Of a DNA stretch of 64,000 nucleotides, positions 1 to 10,769 are shown piece by piece. The stretch comes from Brachypterus glaber (taxonomy: Eukaryota; Arthropoda; Insecta; Coleoptera; Kateretidae): positions 37,910,774-37,974,773 of the forward strand of contig OY294049.1 of the NCBI GenBank assembly GCA_958510825.1. The letters run 5' to 3'. The notes below the pieces were generated by a model, which searched no databases, was not told where the DNA came from, and saw nothing but the letters and a program-made list of their open reading frames with translations. The position numbers and the translations under genes are program-made. The stretch's first letter is position 1, and the number at the start of each line of letters is the position of its first letter.

Positions 1-102
1 TCCATATGAAAATTCATGGAATTTTGAGTTTTTATATGTGTATTGGAACCGGTTTTCATCAGAAATTTTTAAAGGAACGACCCATATAAAATTTTTCAAT
101 TA

Positions 103-1621
103 GGGGAACAGGGGGCACAGTGAGTTATTGGGCACAATGAATCGTTGACTATAACTCTACCAATATTAGTTTTAGAAACGCCGCTTTCTAATGGCGTGCT
201 AAGAAGACGTTTCTCTAGATAAAGGGTCAGTTGCCGGCAAACCTGCGTGGCTTGTGTTGAAGCGAAGAGGTAGCTGCATAAAATAAATATTGAAAGTATT
301 TTTTTTGTTAATCTGTTAATTAGGTATATTTGTACTACTTTTACGTAAATTCCAGTGTAATTTGGCTTTTTTATATTCTTTATTAACTCTTAAATAAGTG
401 TGTTTACCGAGGTGTTTACACAAATTTATCAGATATTTGGTATGTTTTTTTATGTCCACTTTGAACTGGTCTGGTTACTGAGGGGACACAGTGAGTCAAA
501 GACCAATTGGACACAGTGGCTCATGATCCACTGTACCTCAACTAGGGTTAAATGTTCCTGTATATTTATAATTAAAATTTTTGTAGGAATTTTGCTTTCC
601 CATTGTTAAAATTTTCAAAATTTAGGAAATCCCTGTATTCGTGAAAAAATTTTAATTTTTTTTTGCGTATTTTAGCGTTTTATGTCGATATAAATCAATT
701 TCAAGCAAAAAAAAAATTGTTGGTCGATTGGTAGGTCTGTCCGGGAAATCTTGTGGGCACTATAACTTAAAAACGCTTTAAGCTAGAAACTTTGGCATAC
801 AGGTATGTTACCAAAAGTTCTCGCTCGGGATTGTTCACCAAAAACAATCCCGAGCGAGAACAATATTTACAAAAATTTGAAAATTTCATTATAGGGGTTT
901 TTAATATTGCTGAAATTCGAATCTGATAATAAAAAAATTCTAACTCCGCCCCCGCAGGGGTGAGGGGGTAAATATTTTAAAATATTTTTCATATTTTCGT
1001 GAAAATTTGAATATGGGGGTTTTTAAGGTTGCTAAAACTATATCTGGAAATAATTTTTTTCCAAATACACCCCCTTAGGGGTGATGATGATTTTTTTGAA
1101 AATTGGTTTATACAATATACAATCAATGTATACATTTAACATTGTTTTTCAGGGTCTTGATTTACGTTAGTTTCTTTTGACTTTTGTTTTTTTTTCTTAA
1201 GTTTCATTTTCAAGGTTTTGATTTACCTACGTTAATTAATTTTAAGTTTTGTTTTTTGTTACCAAAGAGTTTTATTTAAGTTTATTTAACTATGTAGGTA
1301 TCTAAAATACACATTTTTTTTAATTAATAAATTGACTTAATTTATTTAAATATCGCGATTAAATGTACCCCATACTGACTCACTGTACCCCTTGCAGTGA
1401 TTCACTGTACCCCGTACTGGGGGCTCAGTGAATCAAATGACATACTGTCAAAAAAGTACTTGTAAAAAATCATGGTCTATTCATTTTTAATTTAAACCTG
1501 CAAATTATGTTAGCTTAAAGATCAAAGAAACGTAGTATGAAAAAAAATCTGAGTTATTGTCAAAACTTTTAAAAATATGCGCTCTGAAAAAGTAAGTGAC
1601 TCACTGTGCCCCCTGTTCCCC
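103..1621. mobile_element. TIR DNA element, 1.5 kb, non-autonomous
   Basis: The ends are perfect 23-bp inverted repeats (103-125 and 1599-1621) beginning GGGGAACAGGGGGCACAG. They are flanked by TA on both sides (101-102 and 1622-1623), consistent with a TA target duplication. Subterminal motifs of the type CACTGTACCCC and CACAGTGAGTC recur at about 479-540 and 1365-1435, as expected for transposase-binding repeats. There is no long open frame, so it looks non-autonomous. A TA duplication fits the Tc1/mariner or a related superfamily; that assignment is inference. Confidence 0.8.
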
Positions 1622-1623
1622 TA

Positions 1624-2088
1624 TATGTGACGAAATTGTGACAATGGGTGATGGGTCTAAAAATAGTAAAAATTCGGTGACATAATTGTGGAACAGTCCC
1701 TAAATAAAATTTATAACTTGTAATATTTTAATCGTGGTCTGCGAAAATGATACAAATGCAAAAAAAGTCGCAATGAGATAAGCTATGTCATATCCGTGTT
1801 TTAACTCAAAACATACGATTTATATTATCTAGCTAAATATGATTAATATATTTATTAATACGCCTGATAACCTATTTTTCGTTCCATCATTTCATTGACT
1901 TTTCATTACTACGTTTACACACGCTTATAACTACGGACTTTTATAAATTCTCCAAAAATCACTCTCAAAAACAACTTGACAGAAAAAGACAGACTGCTAT
2001 CGGGATTTATAAATCCCGGGATCCCGGGAGGTATTGATTAATAAAAATTTATACCTTATATTTTTTTATTATCCTAAAATTTTCATTA
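1624..2088. other. Unassigned AT-rich DNA
   Basis: No coding frame or element boundary was recognised. A short GC-rich palindromic stretch near 2000-2030 (repeated CCCGGGAT units) is the only local structure. Confidence 0.4.
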
Positions 2089-2493
2089 TGAAGCTGAAGT
2101 TGGCAACGTTTTTTTGCATCGAAAATTAAAATAGTATATTAAAGTACTAGTTTCATAACATACGTTTTTAGCGCACGAGTACAACTTCAGACATGTCAAT
2201 TTTTTTAGCCTAAAAATGCAACTTTTTTCTCTGACAAAAAAGTTAATGACTAAAAAAAAGTCCCACCCTTTCGTGAAATATGCAACTTTTTATGAAGCTG
2301 AAGTTTGCAACGTTTTTTGCATCGAAAATTCAAATAGCACTTATTCCATAACACGTTTTTAGCGCACTAGTACTTTAGAAAACTCGCCGCAAGCGGCTTG
2401 TTTTCTAAACTTGCTCGTGCGTTAAAAACGTATGTTATGAAACTAGTACTTTAATATACTATTTGAATTTTCGTTGCAAACTTCAGCTTCATA
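2089..2493. repeat. Foldback (inverted repeat) structure
   Basis: The left arm (about 2089-2180) contains ATGAAGCTGAAGTT, then TAGTATATTAAAGTACTAG, then GCGCACGAG. It is mirrored by the right arm (about 2400-2493). The same TAGTATATTAAAGTACTAG block starts the repeats at 6379 and 24254. The spacer repeats part of the left arm, so this is a composite or rearranged foldback element. No target duplication was identified. Confidence 0.65.
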
Positions 2494-3684
2494 CTTTTTT
2501 ATTTGAATCCATGAAATATGCAACTTTTTAGATTTCAAGATAGGTGGCAAGGAAGCTCCCCCCATCCCCCCCATAGCTACGGCCCTGCCTGTACCCTCTC
2601 AAAAGGCTGTCAAGTTTTTATTTTACAAGATTTGAATGTTTTTAAAGTTATGGGATAAACTCAACAAGTAAATAAACAAAATACACGTGTTTAATCTCAG
2701 CCAAACCTAAAAATAATCAACTGACATTTAAATCGATTCGAAAAATGTGGTTAATCCACTAACCAAAGTGATCATATCTGAATAAAAACAAAAGCCTATA
2801 ATAATTTTTATGGGGTGATAGGTAGGTATATTGATTGATTGATCAGATATGAATATAATAATGCATTTAATTATGGTATATAATGCTTAATTAGGTATTT
2901 ATGCCTAATTAGGCATACTGAACTAGAATATAATATTTCTAAACTACTAATTATTGCAAAAATTTTCTCAGGAAATTTTCCTTATAAATTTTTGTATTTT
3001 AAATAAATATTAAATGACTAAATTAAAACATATTTATTTATAAATTTTAGGCGAAATGGTTTGTATTAACCAATTTAATTCAATAAATACATCAGAAGAA
3101 AAATATACTTCACGAACCTTGTAATTATCGAAGCCCACTAGATGGTCATTCGTTAGGTATTCGACTTCCATTGTTAAAAAATATTTGTTAAACTACTACA
3201 ACAATTTTTCACTAATTATTTGGTAAATATTTAACTCATAATTCGAATTAAATCGTTTTCATTCACGAGTCCGGCACTAAATCACCCGTTTCACCAACAT
3301 GTCTGACGCCATTTTTAAAATAACGTTGCGCGCCATCTATCAGCTGGATATTTGTGCAGGTTCCTGCTTTACCGGGGAAGTAAGAAACCTTCTGTTTTAT
3401 TTGTTTTTCATTGTTTCGTTTTGCAGAGATGGCGTTGTGTGTACGGTTGTGTATAGAAAACGTGAATTTTCTTCGATTCTGTTGCTTTTTTCGACTCAGG
3501 GTTGAAAATATTTTCTTTGGGAGTAGGATATTGGACACAAATGGTACGTATACAAAGTTTTAAGGCCCTAATCGCGAGCTTGCTTCTTTTATAGCGTCTG
3601 TAAATGATTTACAGCAAATCTAAACCTAGCCAGGGCGTAAAACTGGGTAAAAAGTAAGTACTTATTTTTACACCCTCATCTACC
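2494..3684. other. Mostly unassigned; repeat end near 2540-2590
   Basis: About 2540-2590 has the CCCCCCATCCCCCCCATAGC type end also seen at the edge of the hAT-like MITE at 50560-50598. The rest is AT-rich. The short open frames at 3263-3538 on both strands lack recognisable domains, so they were not called. Confidence 0.35.
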
Positions 3685-3930
3685 CAGGGGCGGATCCAGG
3701 ATTTTGCTTTGTGGGGGGGGGCAATTTCTGTTCATGAACTGGATATCCATGATGGATCTCTAATGAATATCCAGTGGATATACTTTAGGGAGGTTAAAAA
3801 TAGATGTCCAGTGGATATCCTGGACATAGGCGGACATTTGGATATCCATGGGATATCTAATGTCAATCTAGGCTAGCCATTTGATATACGGGATATCCAG
3901 AAAATATATCCCCTGGATATCTAATAGTTA
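3685..3930. repeat. GGATATCC-rich palindromic repeat tract
   Basis: The tract opens with GGCGGATCCAGGATT and a G run, like the ends of repeats at 22783 and 49874. It then contains at least eight imperfect copies of the self-complementary motif TGGATATCCA between 3738 and 3930. One more related copy (CTGGATATCTAATAG) occurs near 4650. It is probably the interior of a small non-autonomous element. Confidence 0.5.
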
Positions 3931-4539
3931 TAACTAATATATTATGTGCTGCCTGGGCTGGGTTTATTTTTAGTTAAAATCGAAATAGCGTAAGCGGGTC
4001 AAAGGGGGCAAAAGTTATTAACTTTTGATAGCTCGTTCGTAAAATAAACTTTTTCGGGAAAAAAATATTTTCAAAACTTTTGAAAAAATATATTATTTTA
4101 TTACTTTCCCTAGTCGAGAGTAAAATAACCTCGTATAATAAATTTTAAGGAGAATAATCTTTTCCCATGAAAATATTATCTCTTCTCCCCGAATATTAAT
4201 CCAATTTTGCGCGACCAAATTATTTACCACAATCGCACCACCCATGACAAATTGTCATTATTAAATCAAGTGATATCGCGTGTGTCATGACGTTGACAGA
4301 TCTCATTTGTTAAAATTCAGGACACTTTCAGCCTACTATAATCCTGTAAAGGAGGCTTAGAATATGTATATAGTTTAACAAGCCGTGAAGATATGTTATG
4401 CTTCGCATTCCATAGTATACTATTCACAGTGGATAGTAAATTGCGTTTTCTCGCATTTTATTCCCAAAATATGATTTTTTTTAACCTCTCCGGCGCGAAC
4501 TTTTTTGTTTATTGATAGATTTTTTTTTAAATATTAGTA
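3931..4539. other. Unassigned AT-rich DNA
   Basis: No supported gene or element boundary was seen in this stretch. Confidence 0.35.
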
Positions 4540-4655
4540 GGGGAACTTTCAAGTATTACGTAACGCAAATTTTGATCATTTTGGAGCCCTACCCCCCCCC
4601 CCCTGTAACGCAATTTTCCTATACCATTAACATGGGCGTAACACTCCACTCCCTG
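4540..4655 (+). repeat. Dispersed repeat F, copy 1
   Basis: It shares GTATTACGTAACGCAAATTT, a C run, then TGTAACGC and CATGGGCGTAACACTCC with 56297-56402. The two copies are in the same orientation and differ by few substitutions. Confidence 0.65.
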
Positions 4656-4724
4656 GATATCTAATAGTTATTATGTGCTGTATGGGTACCTTCAAATTTT
4701 AAAAATATTTTGTTTTTATGTAAA

Positions 4725-5215
4725 AAAAAAGATACATATTCTGAAATTTTGTAGATATGTTTATTTATATTTTAAGAATACAACAATTTTTTTTTTATTT
4801 TTAAGTGCCATTTTTTGCCATATTTTTTTTGAAAAAAATAACATAAAAAAACGGTGGTCGCCATGATTCCGGCCGTTTGGATCGACTAAAAAAACAACAG
4901 GATATTCAGTATTGAAGTTGCTATAGCCCTATCTAGAAGAAAAAAAAACAAAATGGCAGAAGTTTTTCTTGAAAATAATTTTAAAATTTATGAAAAACGT
5001 CCGCCATTTTGTTATTTTTTGGCCAAAAAAAATCTTCTAGATAGGGCTATATCGACTTCAATAGACGATCTATGACCCCGCCGTTTTTTGATGTTAAAAA
5101 AAATTATGTCAAAAAAATGGCACTTTAAAAATCTAAAACAAAATTGTATTCTTTAAATATAAATAAACATACTTTACCTACAACATTTCACAATGATATC
5201 TTTTTTCTTTCTATA
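4725..5215. repeat. Nested foldback element
   Basis: The inner inverted repeat is near-perfect: CTATAGCCCTATCTAGAAG at about 4920 against its complement at about 5034-5055. The outer arms also pair: the AAGTGCCATTTTTT and ATATAAATAAACAT type segments at 4740-4860 are mirrored at 5085-5180. No coding frame is present. The shape is typical of a foldback MITE. Confidence 0.7.
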
Positions 5216-5550
5216 CAAAAAAAATTAAAAACAATATATTTAATACAAATACAAACTTTTTATCCAAAAATTTTTTGGTAATTTTTGAAAATTCGAATCT
5301 ACCGTATTATGCTCTTCTAGCGCTTAAGCACCATGAAGAGTATAATACCCAGGATCAACAGTGGGTCACCCACTCGGTTTCTAAAGGGATTAAGTCCAAA
5401 TTAGCGCCTCTATTTGCTTAACGGATCGGCTGTATGTCATATTCTCACAGACTCCCTTGATAAAGCTAATATCTATTATATTGCCTCCATGCATATGTCA
5501 TTTAAATGATTTTGCCCTTTTGGAGATCCAAGTTCCGAACTTCTGTATAA
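5216..5550. other. Unassigned intervening DNA
   Basis: Nothing recognisable beyond an isolated TAATACCCAGGA near 5342 that resembles the end of the next element. Confidence 0.35.
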
Positions 5551-5552
5551 TA

Positions 5553-6323
5553 CCCAGGTAGCAAGGGATGTTATATTACAAGAAATTAACATCACTTTTG
5601 GGTGTATTTTTAAACTAAATCATAACATCACATAATATTGAAAAATAACATGTATTTAACATCACATTTGCAACGTTACACATGTGACGTGACAACCATG
5701 TTATTTAATAACAAATATTTAGCAACGCTGTCAATATATAGCATGTCACATATTAACGTGGCTTTCACGTGAATGTCATGTTATTTTGCTTCTCACCGAC
5801 GTTCGAAGCAAAAAAATCGATATAAGATGATGTTGATAGAGTAAATTATTATAAGGAAATTGTATACACATTATACGATTTCCAATGGATAGGGGGCTGT
5901 GCCGGGCTTCTCAAGACCACGGACACGGATTATATTCTCCGCTTAATCTGCAATTTCGTATTTAGAATCTATCTGTTTCAATCTGTGATTGTTTCAATTA
6001 CTGATTGATTTTAAATCCGATTTTTTTATAGGGTTATAGCGTTTTTAATGGTTTTAATTTAGAAAAAGCTAATGTCCTAAAATATTATTTAAATATTAAA
6101 GTACCAGTAACGGCATCCATAAGATATTAGATATAACAGGAATGTGGATTTATGATGTCACAAACACGTTATTTTCGGGATGTCATTGTGTGATGTTATT
6201 AGAGGCGGACTTAGGACATCCCCACCATGCTACATTCTTGTTAAATGAGACTACAATCTTAACATCACATGTCACATATTAACGTGACTTTCACGTGAAT
6301 GTCATGTTATTTTGCTACCTGGG
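5553..6323. mobile_element. TIR element, 771 bp, TA target duplication
   Basis: It begins CCCAGGTAGCAA and ends TTGCTACCTGGG, flanked by TA on both sides (5551-5552 and 6324-6325). A subterminal block around TTAACGTGACTTTCACGTGA occurs twice (about 5750-5795 and 6270-6315). There is no open frame of useful length, so it is non-autonomous. Confidence 0.75.
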
Positions 6324-6378
6324 TATATCCTCACTCAAAGTGCAAAAGTTCATATGTTAAATTTTACTTTGTTGTTCT

Positions 6379-6858
6379 AATAGTATATTAAAGTACTAGT
6401 TTCATAACATATGTTTTTACCGCACGAGTACAAGTTTAGAAAACGAGCCGCTTGCAGCGAGTGCTTTATACAGTTTTTTCTATTTTGCTCTAAAATTGAA
6501 AAAACTTACATTTAAATTGATGACTGATTTAGGGATTTTTGTTTTGGGTTGGCATTACAGTTTACACCATGTTTAAAATTGTAAGAACAAATGATATTTT
6601 GATATATTTTACAGTCATCTCTTTTTTCACTGCAATTAACCAGTCCACAATTTTAACACGGTAAAAAATAACCCAAACACAAAATTTTGTAAAAAATTAA
6701 ACTTTAAATAGACATTGACATTTGCATGCAAAACGTCAAGAGATAGGCTTTTGTATGTTGCCAACCCAACAGAAAAAAAGTAGAGACCTCTTATGGGCCT
6801 ATAAGAACACGCAAAATGCGTGTGATTATGAGCTTATAAGAGTCGCAAAATAGAAAAA
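6379..6858 (+). repeat. Dispersed repeat A, copy 1 (with inner MITE)
   Basis: It is a near-identical counterpart of 24254-24740. The inner unit (6475-6858) is bounded by the inverted repeat TTTTTCTATTTTGC / GCAAAATAGAAAAA, so it is probably a 384-bp MITE. The outer left block TAGTATATTAAAGTACTAG also occurs in the foldback at 2089-2493. Confidence 0.75.
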
Positions 6859-6889
6859 AGAAATTACATTAAATTTTACACAGTCCCTA

Positions 6890-7307
6890 TTCAGAGACCA
6901 TACTGAATTGTGGCGTCTTATTAAAACGCCCGTGGTCTCGACGATTCTTCTTCTCGTCTTCACGCGAGATTTTTGATTTTAAGACTCCGACATTCTGCAG
7001 GGTTGGATGAGTATCACGCGTCGAAACATCCCATAATAGGCCATAAAAGTTTTTATTACTGACGATCATTCTTTATTTCTATAACTTGTGTGTAGAGAAG
7101 TCACTTAAAAGTTTTTAGGTAGGTAAATGAAAAGTATAAAAGTTAATCAAGTGTCGAGAAATCTCGATTCTTGTTCAAGATTCTCGATTTTCGACGACGT
7201 ATCTCTCGTATTATCCTTATTTTTTAAATTATACTCTTTTCTTGATTTTTTCTCAAAATCGAGACAAGACGAGCCAATCTCGATTTCTCGATTCTTGCGA
7301 AACCCTA
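6890..7307 (+). repeat. Dispersed repeat B, copy 1
   Basis: Similar to 60893-61215 in the same orientation. Shared blocks are TTTTAAGACTC near 6980, AAGTTTTTATTA near 7047, GTAGGTAAATG-like sequence near 7120, TTGATTTTTTCT near 7241 and GCGAAACCCTAA near 7298. The 93-codon frame inside is a chance frame in this repeat. Confidence 0.65.
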
Positions 7308-7772
7308 ATAGTCCCGGAGCCCACGCCTTGTATAAGTTTTTTCATTACCTCACCGTAGAGACTTTGTATATGTGTTCTTTATGTCCAGTCAAACAATTTC
7401 TTCCATAAGAAAATTCTAGGTAGCTGGGTGTTTTTTTTTGGAACCAACCCTTAATTTTAGGGCGTCCGACAACGGTATTGCCAGAAAATTTTTGTCGGAC
7501 AATGTTAGGTTTGGATGTTGCCATATTATGGCATTTCACAGCTGATTTTTTTAGGATCGTTTAATAAAAATATTTAAAATCAAAAATTTTCTGGCAATAC
7601 CGTTGTCGGACGCCCTAAAGTTAAGGTTTGGTCCCAAAAAAAAAAAACGCCCCGCTACCGAGAATTTTCTTATGTAAGAAGTTGTTTGCCTGGACGTAAA
7701 GAACACATATACAAAGTCTCAACGGTGAGGTAATAAAAAAACTACTACTGGGCGTGGGCTCCCGGGCTATAA
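7308..7772. repeat. Large inverted repeat with MITE at its centre
   Basis: The left arm (7308-7459) starts GTCCCGGAGCCCACGCC and is mirrored, with some divergence, by the right arm (7616-7772) ending GGCGTGGGCTCCCGGG. Without the central MITE the arms would meet at a single TA, giving a near-continuous palindrome of about 310 bp. Confidence 0.75.
7460..7615. mobile_element. MITE, 156 bp, TA target duplication
   Basis: The terminal inverted repeats are about 36 bp and begin GGGCGTCCGACAACGGTATT. They are flanked by TA at 7458-7459 and 7616-7617. It sits precisely at the centre of the inverted repeat 7308-7772. Confidence 0.85.
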
Positions 7773-8565
7773 TAATTACCGGGCAATTTGATATGTATTT
7801 TTTCTGTCCACCAAACTCCGTTTTTTTTTCGGGAATGTTGGTCACAATTTTTTAAGCGTAAAACTTAAACAACAAACTTGCGGACTCTGGTTTGAATCCA
7901 GACGGAGACTTGACTATTTCTCTAACTTTCTCTTTTATCGATATGTCACAGTTTTGTTTTGTAGATAGGAATTTTTAGATAAATAAAAAATAAGTATTAA
8001 AAAAATCGATATAAATGATTGTTTTTTTCATTTCAGAATCCAGATTTGGTGAATCTATAGAAAGATAAGGTAAGTGCTTTTTTTCTTTTTTCAAACTTGG
8101 AAATTTAGAGGCCCTTCATATTTTGATAGCTTCAAAGGTCCAGATTTATTATTTTTCCTAAATTTTTATTTGATTCTTTATAATCATATAATTAAACCCG
8201 CCATCTGCCATTTTTAAATTAGCAGAATTCTGCTAATTTAAAAATGGCATTAAATAAAACATTTAATTTTATTCTGTGTTTAAATTCCTAATGATTCATA
8301 ATCTGGTTATAGATTGGTTATTATTATTTGGTTAAACCAGAGCACCTCAAAAGGGTCTTTGTACATTTAAAGCTCCTTTGAAATGCTTTGGTTACAATAA
8401 TAATAATTATTAATCATGAAAAAATTATAACCAAAGTATAACCAAAGCATCCCGAAAAGCCTTTGAATCCAATCCAATCCAATTCCAATAATGGCATTTT
8501 CCTGTAGGATAGTTTGCCAGCTCGATCTACTATTATTTACGGCCTACACAAAACCGTCTCACTTT
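7773..8565. other. Unassigned AT-rich DNA with one perfect palindrome
   Basis: No gene or element border was seen. The notable structure is the palindrome at 8207-8248, listed separately. Confidence 0.35.
8207..8248. repeat. Perfect 42-bp palindrome without spacer
   Basis: Two 21-bp arms meet at a GAATTC centre. The left arm begins GCCATTTTTAAATTAGCAG and every base pairs with the right arm. As single-stranded DNA or RNA it would form a complete hairpin or cruciform. Confidence 0.9.
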
Positions 8566-8770
8566 GTAATGATGTTTGCACAGTCGTCAACATATTAATA
8601 ATCACGACTCACTTAAAACTTTACAATTAAACGGACACTTTTACGACATTACATAAAATAAAAAATAAAATTAATCAAGTCCTGTGCATATCAATGATTG
8701 CAACGCTGATGCTGGAGTAAATCCGCCAAAGCGGTGTAACCCGTCCCTTACAAAGACCACGCTGCTACTG
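8566..8770 (+). repeat. Dispersed repeat C, copy 1
   Basis: Shares long stretches with 58277-58555, including ATTAATAATCACGACTCACT, TCAAGTCCTGTGCATATCAA and GCTGATGCTGGAGTAAATCC. Conservation is highest in the last 90 bp, around CCGCCAAAGCGG. Confidence 0.75.
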
Positions 8771-8794
8771 AACGAGGCTTTGAATCATTATAAA

Positions 8795-9045
8795 TTTAAA
8801 CACAAAGTAAAAGATGGCGACGATTTTATTAGATGATATTAGGGCCACTTGCACCAACGATGGTTTAACTTTAAAGTTGGATTAAATTGACGGTCAACCA
8901 ATCAGAACGCAGCATTTTTAACTTAAACTCGGTTTAGTCGTGATAATCCCAGAACAAAAGTTGGTGCAAGTGGCCCTTAAACACAGAATTAAATACGGCG
9001 GCGATTTAATTATATGATATTAAACACAGAATTAAAGATGGCGGA
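8795..9045 (+). repeat. Short tandem repeat, about 45 bp x 3
   Basis: Units of the form TTAAACACAGAATTAAAGATGG followed by CGGATTTTATTA...GATGATAT occur at about 8795, 8980 and 9019. The first boundary is interrupted by the MITE at 8842-8976. Confidence 0.65.
8842..8976. mobile_element. MITE, 135 bp, TTA target duplication (Harbinger-like)
   Basis: The terminal inverted repeats are GGGCCACTTGCACCAAC (17 bp). They are flanked by TTA at 8839-8841 and 8977-8979. The neighbouring tandem unit at about 9014-9030 reads GATATTAAACACAG without the insert and is a natural empty site. A three-base TTA duplication fits PIF/Harbinger; that assignment is inference. Confidence 0.85.
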
Positions 9046-10626
9046 TTTCTGTGATTTTAAATACAAATTATTATATGCTTTCGTAAGAGTAAGACTGGAC
9101 ACTTTAATTTTATCACTAAAAATTACGGTAAATTTTTTTTTCCGTGTGGTCAATTTTGCGGGCTTAATTAAAAATTCTGTTCTTTTGCGATCTCGAATGC
9201 TCTTTAACTTGTCAAAGCTTTTCAATATCGACTTTTGGCACACGTCCTTTTTGCTTGACAGTCAATCAGTCAAGTGTGGCCATGATGCGGTAAATAAACA
9301 AAAAGATATCAAGTGACACGTGACACCGTGTTTGCCTGGAATTTAATAGAGCCGCCACAATGTGAGCCGTTGAGTAGGGTGGATGAAATCAATCAAAAAT
9401 ACGTTGTTATCGACTGTTATACTAGAAGGAAAAGTAAAACTTTCCCTGTATAATTTTTTGGATTGACTGCCGATCAGAGCGTAGCGAGTACGGAACAACA
9501 AACGAGCCAGGAATAGTTACTTTGCCTAAGAGTCTAACGTACTATTTTGTCCTACCCGACTACGTCAACGTGAAAGCATGTTTTTAACGTGTTTGTTGGT
9601 GTGTGTGTTTGTTTCTTCCCTCTTGTTCAAGCTAGTGAGTTTATATAAAAATCAAAGTTTTGACAATATTAATCGTTATCATTTGGTCAAAAATATTTGA
9701 AGGAAAATATCTTTTGATTCGCCGCTTTCTTGTTATATTATTCACAAAGCCTGCCCTAGAATATTATACGGTAGGTTCGAACTTTCAAAAAAAATTACAA
9801 ATCGTCCCAGACAAAAAATTCTTGGATATAATTTTTTTTTATGAAAAAATAAGCAACTTTTTTTTTTAAATGTCCGTACGTCCGTCTGTCCGATGCCACG
9901 ATTTTTGTGGACACGATTACTCAAGAACGAATAATGCGATTGACTCCAAATTTTCAGTTCTATGAGGGGAAGATCCCTATTGTTTTTGAAAGTAATCCCC
10001 CCAAAAACAAAAAAGTTATGGGGGGTTAAACTTTTAAAAAAATCGAAAAAATTGAAAGAAAATTCCGATTAAAGTATCTTTTTTAGGAAAAATTACTTAC
10101 CTGGATACGGCGTTGCATGGAAACGTTATTTTTCTTAGTCATCAACTTTTTCGTTAGGGAAATAAAAGTTATAATTTTAGTAGTAGGGGATCTTCAAATT
10201 CGAAAAAGTTGTGAATTTTATTGGTTAAAAAAATAAAAATTGTAATGTAGTGGGCAATTTTTTTTTTTAATCATCAACTTTTTTGCCGAGAGGATAAAAG
10301 TTGTAATTTTAGACTAACTAAAGTTGTGATTTTCGACCTTCTCCCCCCTCCCCTTAATCTTTTTCGCTATGCCCCTGGATTTTTGGCACCTCGGTATAGT
10401 AAATTTTTATTATTATAATATCATTCTCGCACATACTGTGTTTTTGTATGATCGGTTAGATGTTAAGCCAGGCCAGAAACAATAGCACCTCGGGCCCTTC
10501 CATAGCTCATTTATTATGTTCAACCGATTTTGATCTCTACTCGTGTTCGTGAATAAATTTTACGTGGGTGTACATACATTTAAATTTGCTTTATTTTTCA
10601 GATTTTTTTTCTCCAGGTTAGATATT
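9046..10626. other. Unassigned AT-rich DNA with a dispersed-repeat block
   Basis: About 9865-10030 carries GTCCGTACGTCCGTCTGTCC followed by a degenerate stretch of a kind seen in many arthropod dispersed repeats. The 100-codon frame at 9014-9316 has no recognisable domain and overlaps a tandem repeat, so it was not called. Nothing else was recognised. Confidence 0.35.
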
Positions 10627-10688
10627 GCTCTAAATATTATAAAGAACTTTCACTTTCGGGTTTAGACCGTGTTAATGGATTTTCACTT

Positions 10689-10729
10689 TCCGACGTTTCG
10701 TCTCTTACTACTAGAGACATCTTCAGGGA
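10689..10729 (-). ncRNA. Hammerhead-ribozyme-like motif in PLE 3' region
   Basis: Read on the minus strand: stem I strand TCC (10727-10729), core CUGAAGA (10720-10726), a U, stem II GUCUC/GAGAC (10714-10718 with 10700-10704), GAAA (10696-10699), a minimal stem III within ACGU, the cleavable C at 10692, then GGA (10689-10691) closing stem I. Penelope-like elements are known to carry minimal hammerhead motifs. Deviations are the extra U before stem II and a stem I of only 3 bp, so activity is uncertain. Confidence 0.55.
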
Positions 10730-10769
10730 TTAATCTGAAACTAAGTTTCGAATCAACTTGTGTCACTAT

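Noticed and set aside
7880..7910. T-arm-like TCTGG TTTGAAT CCAGA, possible tRNA
   Set aside because: B-box-like only; no D-arm, anticodon stem or acceptor stem around it, so probably chance or a very old SINE trace.
9014..9316. 100-codon plus-strand frame beginning in a tandem repeat
   Set aside because: No domain recognised, start codon within the repeat, composition like the background.
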